Positions 33,259-44,940 of a DNA stretch of 64,000 nt are shown piece by piece. This stretch comes from Oopsacas minuta. Its lineage: Eukaryota; Porifera; Hexactinellida; Lyssacinosida; Leucopsacidae. Every line of letters starts with the position of its first letter. The first letter of the stretch is position 1. The notes under the pieces were generated by a model. That model was not told the origin of the DNA, did no database searches, and saw only the letters and a program-made list of their open reading frames with translations. Made by a program: the position numbers and the translations under genes. The DNA lies in contig JAKMXF010000295.1 of assembly GCA_024704765.1 (NCBI GenBank), positions 478,109 to 542,108 of the forward strand, in the 5' to 3' direction.

Positions 33259-35592
33259 TAAAAATGGTAAACGATGCCCACGTAATGTTCACTGGCTAGC
33301 CAACTATAGTAGCATGTACAATCAAGTTAACAATACAAACTAACGTTATAGTCAACTATAAATTCAGTACGTTGGCTTACTAGAACCTAATGTGCAATGG
33401 TAACTCCTTAGTAAGGGAATAGAGACTATTCTCGTATTAGGAGATATCATGCTAGATACGCGCATAAACACCGCAACTAGTGCGACTAACATCCGAGGGA
33501 CCTGTACCAGTTTGTATAGAATCTACACGTGAAGATAGCTGGGAGGTTCTGGACTAGTAACAATGAACCTAACTTAGTTAGGAAGATCTGTAACTCCAGT
33601 AGGAGTGGTGGGGAGGGATGAGATGAGTGAACAGATCTTGGATAATCTTGATATAAAGGGTATAAGGAGTGATGGGATTTTTAGAGTCACAGATAGAATA
33701 ACCGCAAAGTTGTGAGAAGTTGATATCAAGAATAATAAAGAAGAGTCTAAATTCATAGATATAGAAACAGAAGAGAAAATAATTGAATATATTCATGTAG
33801 TTACATCATGTTGTGTTGTGCTGCTAATAGACTATAGAAAAGGGTTGATAACATGTAATATCATACATGGAATAAGGGAAACACAGAGAATAGAAATATA
33901 CTTGTTATAGCAGATACTAAACACTAAATTTAAACATTTCAAGATTTTCATACTTTCAAGTTTAATTTTAAAGAATTTTGAATGAACTGCCGGGGGTGCC
34001 TGGGGGGACCTGCCCCAAAAATTATTGAATACATTGATTATACCAAGGGATAGTGGGAAACTGGATAGATTTAGAGACTCTGTCCTCCAAAAATTCCACC
34101 TAGCCCCCTCAAAAATCCTGTTGCTACTACGACCATGGACGACTCTACGAATGAACAAATTAAGGGAGGGCAACAATCTGACGGAGTAGAGATCATGAAA
34201 AATATCTCTACATGCTCTTCAACTAATATAATAAATTCGTATAAATATTTGCCTTTTTCTAAGACAGATGATAATCTGTCCAACTCACTTTATAGATTAG
34301 ATCCTAGTTTGAAGTCATATAAACGTTGAGAAATATTAGAGAAATAATAATTATATGGTAATAGTGAAAAATGTTAGGTTAGAAATGGCATTAACAGTAA
34401 ATATTTACGAGTTTCTACTATACATCTTAATAACATACCGAAATGTTTACGTACCGAACGGTCAGTATCCCAATAAAGATCTTTTTCGTGCTCCAATAAA
34501 TAAGCACTAAAATCACCAGCAAAATCACATGTGAACGAATTAGAGCTAGACCTTGTCTATTTCCTGCTCAAGGGCTGAATCAAGATAATTCTGGAGGGTA
34601 ATTCATCTAATTGGTCTCTCATTAGAATCCTACCTGTGCGTTCGTACTCTTTCCTTCATCCCAAACTTGTGACATTGAAGAAATGAAATAATTTAGTGCT
34701 AAGTATTGGGGAAACAACACAATCGTTAAAATAGAAATTAGGGAAGAAATCAGTAAGAAATAGAAATGAATAAAATTAGGGAAATTGGTAATAATTATTA
34801 ATGAGCATTACCGAACTTATGGGTGTATAAAATATTCAAATTCTCATACATTGTGAATATATAAAGTATTTGGATAATTGACATTGTCCATTGGCTATGT
34901 ACTGTATCTGGTCCTCCAATTATATTAAAATTTCTTCACCTCTTTTATGAATATATTTATATACATATGATGAAAACTGCAACTTGTACGTCTTTGCCGT
35001 TAGTTCGATATTAAATATAGTATTACGATTTGGGAGCATATTGAATTGACTGGTTTGTGTGTAAATGAAGAGCAACAAAGGAAATCTCTAATAATAATTC
35101 AAATAATATTGAATCAAAGACATTATATTGTTCGAAACTTGAATGGATAAATTCGATAATCATAATTAATACTTTAATTGTTGAGAAGACTGCTGACAAC
35201 CTTATGACTTATGGGAGTTCAAAGAGAGTATGAAGTAATCCAAGGATAGGATTTCTTTCGAAGTGGGATAATTGAAATTATCAGAGTGGAAAAAACCAAA
35301 CTCCATGGACAATAAAAGCACATGCAATGTGGTCATAACTATCGTATTTATTGTATCGTTTCAAAATGCCACAAATGAAACGAAAATCGATTAACACTCA
35401 TTCAAATGTACAAATGCTATTCATGAAGAATTTTCGAAAATCCGGGGAAATGATTATAGAGGTTGATAAGAATGTAATATATATATAAAGTAGTTGAATT
35501 GAATACTGAGCATATATAGTTTGCATCTTTGGATATCCCAAAAGATATTGGTCAGTATTCCATCCAGACATTTTGGCAAGGGGGAGAGGAAC
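33259..35592. other. No gene recognised
   Basis: Open frames at 33574-33796, 33832-34176 and 34071-34329 overlap in opposite directions without a recognisable domain. The plus-strand frame 34135-34329 ('MDDSTNEQIKGGQQ') is a weak candidate only. Near 33988-34020 a G/C-rich 'tgcctggggggacctgcccc' stands out from the AT-rich background, like a transposon terminus. Confidence 0.4.
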
Positions 35593-36772
35593 CAGGGCTG
35601 GATTATCGCACATCCGGAATGTGCGATTGACAGGGCCCCCAAACCAGTGAATATTTACCTAATCACTGACCCGGGTCGTGTTTAGGTAATCTTTTAGATG
35701 TTTTAATTTACTTTCATTGTCCACTTTAATTATTTGCTAATTGCTCATAATGAAATTGTGTTTCTTTGCATTCTTCAATTCATAAGAAAAATTCCTTATT
35801 TTAAGGCTGGAGATCAATTTGTCAACAATGAACTCTATGAGTTAACTAAGGTGAAATTGTAAAACATATCATAGTTGTTTATTCATAACAAAGCATCATT
35901 TCCTACTATATGAGACCATTACAAATTATTTGTATATTTTGATACTTTCCTTAATAAGTTGTATTTGCAATATTTTTGATTCGATGTCTTTCTACAAACA
36001 CAAAAGTGGGGCGCAGAAACGAGATGTTGCTGCTTCCACAGAGCGTTATATATCAAAGCTGCCAAAACTTGACAACTTCTTCCGCACCACAGCCCCAGGA
36101 TGCGACTATACAACCAACACAATCTAATAATGATCTTGGACAATTACAGCAGGTAGACAAGTAGCTTAATTTTTCTGCCGGAGAAGACAGTTCACCTCCT
36201 CTAATAATATCTCAATTGTCAATACATTTGAAAGATCGTCAACTTGGAGTGAATCGCTAAATTCTGCTCCAGAAATGACAGACCAACTAATTCGACTAGG
36301 CCTTGTTGCTGCGCACAACCGCTCAACGAGTTATCCGGCATCGAAGAGGGTATACAATGATGGTGAGTCCAGATATTTTCAGAACAGAATACTCATTGTT
36401 GAACATGCAAATGGTGAATTGGGCAAGCGTGAAGGGCTCTGCTACTCACCGTTGTTGGGTAATGTATACTGCTTCCAATGCACTATTATGTCAACTAAAT
36501 CGAAAGAATCCAACAACTCCTTCGTATAAGGCTTCAATGACTGGAGACACTTCGACCGAATAAAATGCCATGAAAACTCTCTCTATCATCACCGATGTAC
36601 TCTCGATCTGATTACACGAATAAGTCAACATGGTCACATTAACAGTGAATTGAACATCTCTATAGAGTCTGAACGTATTTATTGGTCACAGGTTCTAAAG
36701 AGAGTAATTGCTGTAATAAAATTCCTTGGAACCAACTGATTGGCTTTCCGTGGACCGATGAGAAATTTAATA

Positions 36773-38109
36773 CAGGGCGTCCAGTAATTATTGACACCTT
36801 TCATAAGTTGATAAGTTTCGAAAACTACGCATCATTTATTCATTTCATTTACCTATATAATCTCCTTCTAATTCTATGCATTTTGCAATTCTATTCGGCA
36901 TGCCTACGATAAAATTTTCGAGGAGCGAAGAATCTAAGTTTGACCAAGCATTTTTCAGAAGAAATATGAGGTCTTGAAGGTTGTTTGGCTAGGGTGCCTC
37001 CTCAAGCTTCTGCTTGAGTATTGCCCAAAGATTTTCAATGGGGTTTAGGTCTGGCGAATTACCTGGCCACACTTCTTTCTGCCAAAATTACGTAAGTGTT
37101 TATAACACTATTCTTGCGAAATTTTAGCCCTGTGAGATGGAGCACCATCTTGCATGAATATCGATTTCAACGGGTCTGGAAGTATTCTCTTCTGCAAGAT
37201 ATTTCCTGTCTTTCTTTTGCGTTTAATTGCATCTTTACAGGTTTGGCCAATATCTCATCCGTATAATAGGCGGCATTTATATTTTGTTTAGGAGGTATTA
37301 TGTGCAGTTCAGAGACCGCTTGATAGCTCATCATGCCCCACACCATGACTCTTTGAGGAAATTTTACTGTTTGGTGAGGGGTATATTTGCTGAACTCTTT
37401 GCCCAAATTCGGTCATTTTGATGGTTTAAAGGATGAAAAAGTTCAAATGGAGACTCACTCCAAAGAATGCATTTCCAATCATCCACTGACCAATTTCGAT
37501 ATTGTTGGCAGAACAAAAGTCTGTTTTCCTTATGTTTTGGTGTTGATTTCGGTTGTTTGGGCCTTTTGAAGGGTGTAGCGCCAACAGACTTCTTCAAATA
37601 AGAGTGTACAGTACTTTTCGAAATAGAATGTCCTTTAGATTTCAATTTTTCACTCAATCTCCCTATGGACTGATGTCTTTCTCCCAAAGACTTTGATATT
37701 ATCATCTTTGCCACTGGATTCAATTTTGGCGGTCTTCCTGCACCAGGTCTATGATGGAGACTCTGGTTATTGATATGGCGTTTCCACCACCTTTTAATAG
37801 TGGCAATTCCCTACTAAGACGATTAGCTGCATCTTTTTGTGTCATGCCGCCTTCTATCATACCAATAGCACGTGAACGAATCTCAATATTCATGATAATG
37901 ACGCTAATAAAGATAGGAAATTCTGGTTCAATAAATTATATAAAAATTTCACTAAATTTTTGATATTTGAAATTAAAAATTGCGAAAAAGATTGAATCGG
38001 TAATGAACATAAATGAAATATCATTATACATACTTAGGAAACAACATAAATCAAAATATGGTCAAATGAAAATAGAAATTCATGGTATCAATAATTTCTG
38101 GACACCCTG
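36773..38109 (-). mobile_element. DD37E Tc1-like element nested in the hAT gene
   Basis: 1337 bp. The ends are CAGGGCGTCCAGTAATTATTG and, reversed, CAGGGTGTCCAGAAATTATTG, with TA at 36771-36772 and 38110-38111. It sits inside the coding region of the hAT transposase, so it is younger than that element. It carries a minus-strand transposase related to those at 49433 and 56385. Confidence 0.93.
36845..37893 (-). pseudogene. Tc1-like transposase (DD37E group), degenerate
   Basis: The start is ATG at 37893 ('MNIEIRSRAIGMIEGGMT'), the opening shared with the copies at 49433 and 57454. It is followed after a frame break by 37364-37723 ('VAKMIISKSLGERHQSI', 'ATPFKRPKQPK', 'WSVDDWKCILWSE'). 37167-37406 has 'VMVWGMMSYQAVSELHIIP'. 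Further on, 'FMQDGAP' (second Asp) and 'SPDLNPIENLWAI' (Glu) can be read, with stops between them, ending 'ELEGDYIGK' and TGA at 36845-36847. The second Asp and the Glu are 37 residues apart by alignment with the other copies. Confidence 0.85.
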
Positions 38110-39805
38110 TAGTATTAACTCAGGCAACTATATTAACACCCCCTAAAGCTTCTTGCAAAGTTCGATGCATTCATTGCCGGCCACATCATCAGATACGCGG
38201 ACAAAGGGCGCGGGAGTGTATCATATTTATCTTCCACTATTGCTTATGAGTTCATCGCTGTGATCGCAGAGAAAATAACTGATACGATCGTAGCTAAAGT
38301 AAAAAAGGCAAAATATTACTCCATCAGTGTTGACTCAAGCTCAGATTTCAGTCATGTAGACCAGCTTGTGGTCGTGATCCGTTGTATTCACTCCCATCGA
38401 CATGAACCTGTCGAACGCTTTCTTACCTTCATCCCCATTTTCTCACACACTGGGCAGTCACTTGCAAATGTACACTCGAATTACTTCATAGACTAGGAAT
38501 TGATCTTGGAAGGATGAGGGGACAGTGTTACGATAACGCTGCAAATATGTCTGGCAAGAATAACGGAATGCAAAAGAAAATTCTTGAAAATGCCCCTCTC
38601 GCAATTTATCTTCCATGCTCACCACACTCTTTAAATTTGGTAGGACAGACCGCAGTTTCATCTGTCGATAGAGCAACGATTATTTTCAGTTTCATACAGA
38701 ACGTGTATACTTTTCCACTCACCGATGGAAAGTATTGACAGATCACCTTGGGGATAAACTAGTGCCAAAGAATCTCGCTGATACGCGATGGTCAGTACAC
38801 GCTCAGGCGATAAGTGCTTTGAAAGAAGGTTATGATCAGCTGGACGAAGCATTGCAGGAAATTGCAAACGACTTGCAACAAAAGCCATCTACTCGAGATG
38901 AAGCTGAAAATCTGTCTGCTACACTGTCCATCTTGGATACCCCACTTCTTACAGAATTGTGGAATCAAATACTGCATCGAATCAACAGCGTCAACAAATG
39001 CCATTAAGATGTTTCATTAGACCTTAGTGAAACATCATATCTCCTAAATTCATTGGTTGGATACTTCAAGTCATTGAGGGAACGCTTCACTGCTATTCTG
39101 TTAGATACAAATAATATTTCGCAAAAGGAAAGAAAAGATTCTTCCCGAGGGAGCTGTGGACATCAAGGGCAACATTCAACCAGCAAAATTGATTCATTGA
39201 GGATCAATGTAGTTCTACCAATTATAGACCTCCTTATTGTGGAACTGATTCGTCGTACAGAGGTCTACAAAGATGTCTACCCATTGTTTGGCTTTCTGAT
39301 TTAATTTATGCGCGACCACCCCAAAAGAAGAAGTTGTTGAGAAGGTTTAACATTTGATATCCAAAAATCCTGAAGACCTCAAAGACGTCCATGAAATTAT
39401 TGAGGTCATACATTATCGTATTCTCATGTCAGTTGTGCCTGGGGAAGAGCTGAGAATAAAGTGTACTTCTAGGAATCCCGGTGATGATAATCGTATAAGC
39501 TTCGACGGTGTATATCTCTATTTGTGCAACCATAGCATCGACAGCGTATTTCCCAATGTCACCATAGCATTGCGAATTTGTTTGACCATCATGTGCGTGG
39601 TAGCGACTGATGAATAATATTTTAACCACATGAACGTATAAAATATGTACTTCGCATATCAATGTCAGAGGACCGATTCACTGATCTAGCTATGATTACG
39701 ATTAAGCGGGAGCTATTGGAAAAAACCGACGACAAAGAAATTATCTCTAAATTCGTGGATCAAAAATTCAAAAATATCTATGAATCTATATTATTAAATC
39801 TGCAT

Positions 39806-39845
39806 TTTTGTCTGTTTGTCTGTCTGTTTGTTTGTTTGTCCGTTG
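39806..39845. repeat. TCTG/TTTG microsatellite-like tract
   Basis: About 40 bp of repeated 'tctg' and 'tttg' units near the 3' end of the hAT element. Confidence 0.8.
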
Positions 39846-39915
39846 TCAAGGAAAGGCCCGAACGGAAGGTAACGCACAGGGCCCGCAATATGCTTAATGC
39901 GGCCCTGGATCATTG

Positions 39916-40714
39916 AGCTAATTGAATACAAGTTCAGAACAATGGATTGCTAGAGAGTTTCGAGTTAGTAACTAATTGTGCTGGTTAGTTAGTCTTAATT
40001 AAGAATATAGTACTATGACTTGTAGATATTTAGAAGGATCGGAATCATTTCGGAAGATCATCGATCCAATCCCGATCCTTCTATCTCAAATGGATCGACG
40101 ATCCTCTTCCGATCCTGAAGAAGGATCTAGATCCGGATTGTACGATCTTTGGTCGAAAGATCCTAATGCCCTACGTATATATTTACATTAACCCAAAATA
40201 TGGGCTTAAGGTAACTAAAATAAGAAACAGTGTAGAAACGAATACATAAATTCAATTTGGTAAATAGGGATATCAAAACTTTCACGTAGTACGGCACAAT
40301 TCCACACTATGGAGTCTGTATATTGTTAAGTATCAATAATACATTCTGCCATAAAGTACCATTTCAATATAATTGCAACGATTATATTTTGCTTAGTAAG
40401 CATTTTTGTGCATAAATGTATCCATCTTGGTGCACCGTAAACTATAAATACTACAGTTAAGATTTCAGCATTCATACTCAATTATCTAATTATACTTTAT
40501 ACAAAATATTAAAATTTGACATGATAACGTTGGCAAATTCCCGAGGGACCAATGATGTTTAAAATACAAATAATTATAACTCGAAAAGTTCAATTTTTTC
40601 GCAAAATAAGTCAGTCCAATACCTAGTATATACCCGACTTCCCATACACTAATAATACATTTGATATGATATCTCTACACTCATGACATAAGTTGGACAT
40701 GACTTTAGATGGGA
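39916..40714. other. No gene; includes a GATC-dense patch
   Basis: AT-rich spacer. The block 40036-40163 is strikingly rich in GATC and GGATC words and is listed separately. Nothing coding was recognised. Confidence 0.45.
40036..40163. repeat. GATC-rich degenerate repeat block
   Basis: Eleven GATC words in about 128 bases, many as GGATC or GATCC, partly as inverted pairs. There is no strict period and no open reading frame. It may be a decayed simple or satellite-like repeat. Confidence 0.7.
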
Positions 40715-40719
40715 GCTAG

Positions 40720-40830
40720 CCAACTCGTACCAATTTCAACTCGTATCGTACATCACCTCATACTTAATATCAACTAGTCCCTAATCATCTCGTTCTAGTA
40801 TCAACTCGTCCATACCAAACTTTCCCTGGA
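40720..40830 (-). repeat. Degenerate tandem repeat array, left flank of MULE
   Basis: About five copies of a short unit around 'caactcgt' or 'caactagtcc' spaced roughly 18-30 bases apart. On the opposite strand they read 'gacgagttg', matching the array at 43803-43972. Confidence 0.65.
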
Positions 40831-40965
40831 CATTTGCTAATATTCTGGAAACCCAAATTTTTCTCGCTCGATACGCTCGCTCGTCAAAAATTTACAAAAG
40901 ACGTCACTTGTATCGTAATTTATTCTATCATGAAAAGTAGTTACATACACATACATTGGCTGACT

Positions 40966-41044
40966 GTCCAGGGATTTCCCTAGACAAATGCACTCAATCC
41001 CTGTAGGCCTGGACAAATCTAGAAAAAGGCCGAAATCCCTGGAC
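40966..41044. repeat. Short inverted repeat (about 80 bp palindromic element)
   Basis: 'gtccagggatttc' at the left and its reverse complement 'gaaatccctggac' at the right, with related words ('ctagacaaat', 'ggacaaatctag') inside. It could be a tiny fold-back element inserted in the left part of the MULE. Confidence 0.6.
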
Positions 41045-41390
41045 GGTTGACAGGTATATACACCTCATTGAAAATTTTCGCCAAAGTTAATGCTAACGCT
41101 GTATACTCTCGATATTTAAATATTTCAATCCACATCATTACTCCCAAGTTAATCATTATTACAAATACATGGCGCATTTACTACAAGTGTAATTTATGTG
41201 GTATGAATACTTTGTTAGGTTAGTGTATATACGACACCATTTCGTGTTATTTAATTAGCCTATTCAAAATGATCCTGCTGCAATTGTTCTTTAAAACCAT
41301 TTAACTACAATCACAATGGTACAAATAATCATCACGAGACGACTTGTCTAAATAATATACACTAAGTGGACGTACATTTACAACCTAATA

Positions 41391-43630
41391 ATGTCACTAC
41401 TCTACATCGAATGTGGAGAAATTTTTAGATCTAGAGAACAATGATTACAATGCGAGCCATGTGGAGGGTGGATTCATCGCGTGTGTGGAACGGGTGTATC
41501 TCAACAAACATACAGGGATGCGGTACGAAACGATTTGAGCATCAACTGGCTGTCTGTTTCTTGTCGCAATGAAGACATTCATCCAGAAGATAAACAACCA
41601 ACCTTAGCACACAGTATAAACAATAGCATTAGTTTCATGCCTGATGCGAGTAGTACTCCTGTACATTCTTCGCCGATCAACATACAACAGGAAAGTGAAC
41701 AACTGGACTTAGCCACTTCACACAGTATTAACAGTATCATCAGTTCTATGCAAGGTGCACATACCATAGGAACTCTGAATAATACCGGTTCGATTCTAAA
41801 CTCATCTAGGAGCTCATTCAATATGGGAATAATAGATAATACATCTATATATTCACAAGAAGAGTCTCTGAATGATGATGAGACTGTTAATGCTCATCCT
41901 TCGGAAAACAACAGGTTGTATATGAAATTGTGAATACAGGGAGCCAAAGCAGAAAGCCAATATTATTGATTGTAGAGGAAACAGTTTCACTATGAAGGTT
42001 TGGGAGAAAAATGTTACAAGATGGACTTGTTCAAGACGAAGTCCACCAACAATTGCAAAGCTACAGTTTCCCAAACTGGATATACATTTATACCTGATGA
42101 GTTATTTATCATGAAAAATCTAATGTTAACTTCATTCTTAAAATGCTTTTAGTACCACAATCACATTCTCATCAGTCATCTGGAGGTCTCTTAGAAAGTA
42201 CTCAATTCAGAGAAGAAGTTAAACAGCAAGGCAGTTCCCGAATATTTAGATCCGCATAATCAATTGTTGATGATGTTCTCATTGAGAAAGTGACTCCTAG
42301 CATGCCATTAGAATCATTACCATCACCTACAGCTTTAGCTCAAGCAGCTAACAGATATCGGTAACGGCTTCGCCCTGAAGACCCTAAGACATTTAATTTT
42401 TATCTTTCACTTGAACATTTACCAACGGGATTCGTACAAAAAGATATTTTATCGGACACATGTAGACACATAATCTTAGCAACTGGATCCATGCTTCAGC
42501 TACTCTCGCGTGCAAAGTGTTGGCAGCTTGATGCAACATTTAAGGTAGTAAAGGAACCTTTTGTTCAGTTATTTTCAATCCATGTATTTATTAAGCATGG
42601 GACCGTATGTAAACAGATTCCACTTTTACTCGTTCTCATGTCACGCCGTAATATAATTGATTACGATATGATTCTAAACGAAGTTTGCAATCTTTTACCA
42701 ACCCCGCCTGTTGTTACGCGAATGGTACTTGATTTTGAAAAAGCTTTTTGGGTTACAATTTTCTCAATCTTTCCAGAAGTATGCTTGATGGATGCGTATT
42801 TCATTGGGTACAGGCAGTTTGGAGCAAAATACAAGATATCGGACTAGTGGTTCCCTACAGGTAAATAATTTATTTTCTGTGTATATTTCTCAATAATAAA
42901 TAGATGTTGCAGCCCAACTGCGAATTGACTAAATTCGCAGTTGGGCTACAGCATAGACACTTTATTGCGATACGTATGTATGATTTAGAAAGATGATCCA
43001 ACTCGTAAATATGTGAAACGATTGATGAGTCTGCCATATTTACAAGCAGAACATATTGTGGAAATGTTCATGAAGTTGCGCCAAAAGGCAGGAACTGATA
43101 CATTAGTTGAATTAACAAACTATATCTATACTACCTGGATTTCAAATTGTATTTGGACTCCCTATTCTTGGAGTGTTTATAATTAACTAATAAGAACTAA
43201 TAATGATGTGTAAGGTTGGCACTTCAGGTTAAATAGAGCTGCAACAAGGAATAGTCTGTGTTTTATTGACTGGTAGAACTACTATCAAGAGAGGTAAGAA
43301 AACCAACTAATGTATGCATACTTTACTATAATCAACTCTGGTTAAGGACCTTAGGCAACACTTCCCTAAACTCTAAAGTTAATCTTTGGTTTGAATAACG
43401 TGAATAATTAATAAACGATATTGTTTATTCAAATATTAAATATTGGGAAAGATGGTCGATCAACAGGTCCGACTTGTGCATGAAGAAAAGATAACAAGAG
43501 GCCAAAGTTGTCGCATCGTTGGATTCAAAACAGACTATGCAATGCATGGGAAGAATATCAATTAGCAACGATGACACTACGAGATTCCAAAAGACTGCTT
43601 GATAGATGTACCCATCTAGCTGGGCCCACA
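41391..43630 (+). pseudogene. MULE-domain transposase, degenerate, with one intron
   Basis: N-terminal Cys-rich segment ('CEPCGGWIHRVCGTG', 'SQQTYRDAV', 'WLSVSC', near 41450-41570), then a Ser/Asn-rich linker. After several breaks comes the MULE domain: 'AKCWQLDATFKVVKEPFVQL' (first Asp), 'IPLLLVLMSRRN', 'VVTRMVLDFEKAFW' (second Asp), then a frameshift near 42785 into 'GCVFHWVQAVWSKIQDIG', the CxxHW motif of MULEs. A donor CAG|GTAAAT follows at 42859-42860, and coding similarity resumes near 42990 ('KYVKRLMSLPYLQAEHI', 'WISNCIWTPYSWSVYN', 'RTNNDV.GWHFRLNR'). The C-terminus is at 43455-43630 ('QQVRLVHEEKI', 'CNAWEEYQLATMTLRDSKRL', 'DRCTHLAGP'). There are many stops. The family is common in cnidarian and arthropod genomes. 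Confidence 0.8.
42911..42947. repeat. Perfect hairpin, 16-bp stem and 5-nt loop
   Basis: AGCCCAACTGCGAATT (42911-42926), loop GACTA, and its exact reverse complement (42932-42947). Pairing continues outward for a few more bases with two mismatches. It lies in the putative intron of the MULE pseudogene. Confidence 0.95.
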
Positions 43631-43802
43631 GAATAGCTCAACACATATTTACTTCACGTATATTCTATAAAAAATATATTATTGTTTGCCACAAGTAGTA
43701 AAAACATTCCCATTGTTTAATATTAATATCAAGTTATTAATTAATCAAATTTGAGATTAAGTTGATGAACATGAACAAGACTGTTATAGAGTAGATACGC
43801 GT

Positions 43803-43972
43803 AAGAGTTGTCCAAAAAAATGGGACGACTTGACTATGAAATTAGGGACGAGTTAATCGAAAAAATAGGTATGAGTTGACCAAAAAAAGACACGAGTTAA
43901 CCAAAATAAAAGGCGGTTAGTACTGAAAATAGGCACGAGTTGAACAAAAATAATAGGGACAAGTTTACTTGT
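43803..43972 (+). repeat. Degenerate tandem repeat array, right flank of MULE
   Basis: About seven copies of a 21-25-bp unit with core 'gacgagttgaccaaaaa...ggac', all in the same direction and inverted relative to the array at 40720-40830. Confidence 0.8.
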
Positions 43973-43975
43973 AAT

Positions 43976-44940
43976 CCCTTATATGATTAAAAATTGTGAA
44001 TTTCTCTTCATTATCTTCTTCCGTAGTCTAAATAGAAATATAGTTAATTGAATGAGAAATTAGGCAAAGAATCCTTTGAAGTACATAATAGTTAAGTCCC
44101 AGCGAAAGCAAATTATGTTTGAACGATATCAACTATTCTACATATGATTAATTTGAACCTTTGTGGCCCACTCTAGACATTGCGGACCTACTTCAATGAA
44201 CCGCCTATTACCACCAACCCATAACTATGTCTATGCACAAAAGGAAGGTGGTTACTCGTGGGAGGGGTGATAAATAATAAGTACTACAGTATATTTATAA
44301 CTTAATTTCAGGAAATTATGAATGCAAAATAACATGCCATTTGTTTAGCCCCACCATTGATTATCTCCTTCCTTGTTGCCCCTGATCAGGAGGATAATCT
44401 ATTATATGAGAACATATTCAGGAGATAATCGATTAAAATAATATCTATGAGGGATAATTTATTACATTAAAATATATCCAGTGAATAATTTGTTATGATG
44501 ATAAAATATTACATAATACCCAAACAAAATGGTCCTAGTTGCGCCTATGTATCTATGATTAAAAAATATGGTGGAAAATCTAATTTTTCCGTCACGCCAA
44601 ACATCCTAAATAGACTAATAGGATAGCCATATTAATAAACTTTTTGTGTGTGGGTGAGACAGATAGTGGATATCACTCTAGGTTTTTCTGCGCCCCTAAA
44701 TAAAACTCTTCTATCTATAAATCTAATAGGATATGAATCAAGAAAGATTTTTTATGTTATTAGATGGAAGAGAATTATTAAGAAGATACAGTAACAGGAT
44801 TAATCAGTTTAGAAATATTATAGTAAAACCAAATCTTTCGTGGTTGGAATCCCTTTAAGGAAAATATTACGATTATTACGATAATGTTCCGGGTCGAGTC
44901 TTCCATATGATTCTTGAAATGTTGAAGAATTATTCAAAGG
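43976..44940. other. No gene; weak tandem pattern
   Basis: At 44388-44520 about four loosely similar units of roughly 30 bp with a 'gataat(c/t)tatta' core can be seen. No gene or transposon ends were recognised. Confidence 0.4.

Larger units (their letters stand above)
35984..39783 (+). pseudogene. hAT transposase, ZMYM1/TTF-type, split by nested Tc1-like element
   Basis: Starts at ATG 35984 ('MSFYKHKSGAQKRDVA'). The TTF/DUF-type zinc-finger region follows in 36275-36530 ('GKREGLCYSPLLGNVYCFQC'), with frameshifts on both sides. Just after 'DEKFN' the gene is interrupted at 36773 and resumes at 38110 with 'SINSGNY', in frame when the insertion and one TA are ignored. Then: 'KAKYYSISVDSSSDFSHVDQ' (first catalytic Asp), 'RGQCYDNAANMSGK' (second Asp), 'CSPHSLNLVG', 'DTRWSVHAQAI', and the C-terminal dimerisation region 'DSVFPNVTIALRICLTI' followed by a broken Glu motif (stop at 39614-39616), then 'MSEDRFTDLAMITIKREL'. 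At least six lesions were seen. Such genes were repeatedly co-opted as ZMYM proteins, but this copy is dead. Confidence 0.85.
35593..39907 (+). mobile_element. hAT transposon, ZMYM/TTF-zinc-finger type, interrupted by a nested element
   Basis: The left end is CAGGGCTGGATTATCGC and the right end, reversed, CAGGGCCGCATTAAGC, a pattern typical of this hAT group. Total 4315 bp, or about 2976 bp without the 1337-bp insertion and its duplicated TA. The 8-base flanks (35585-35592 and 39908-39915) do not match, so the target duplication has decayed or one limit is slightly off. One plus-strand transposase gene fills the element. Confidence 0.75.
40715..43975 (+). mobile_element. MULE-type DNA transposon with inverted tandem-repeat ends (probable)
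   Basis: A plus-strand MULE transposase pseudogene (41391-43630) is bracketed by two arrays built from the same short degenerate unit ('gacgagttg' core), in opposite orientation: 40720-40830 (as 'caactcgt') and 43803-43972 (as 'gacgagtt'). Such repeat-built termini in inverted orientation suggest the subterminal regions of one element of about 3.3 kb. Exact termini and target duplication could not be fixed. Confidence 0.6.
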
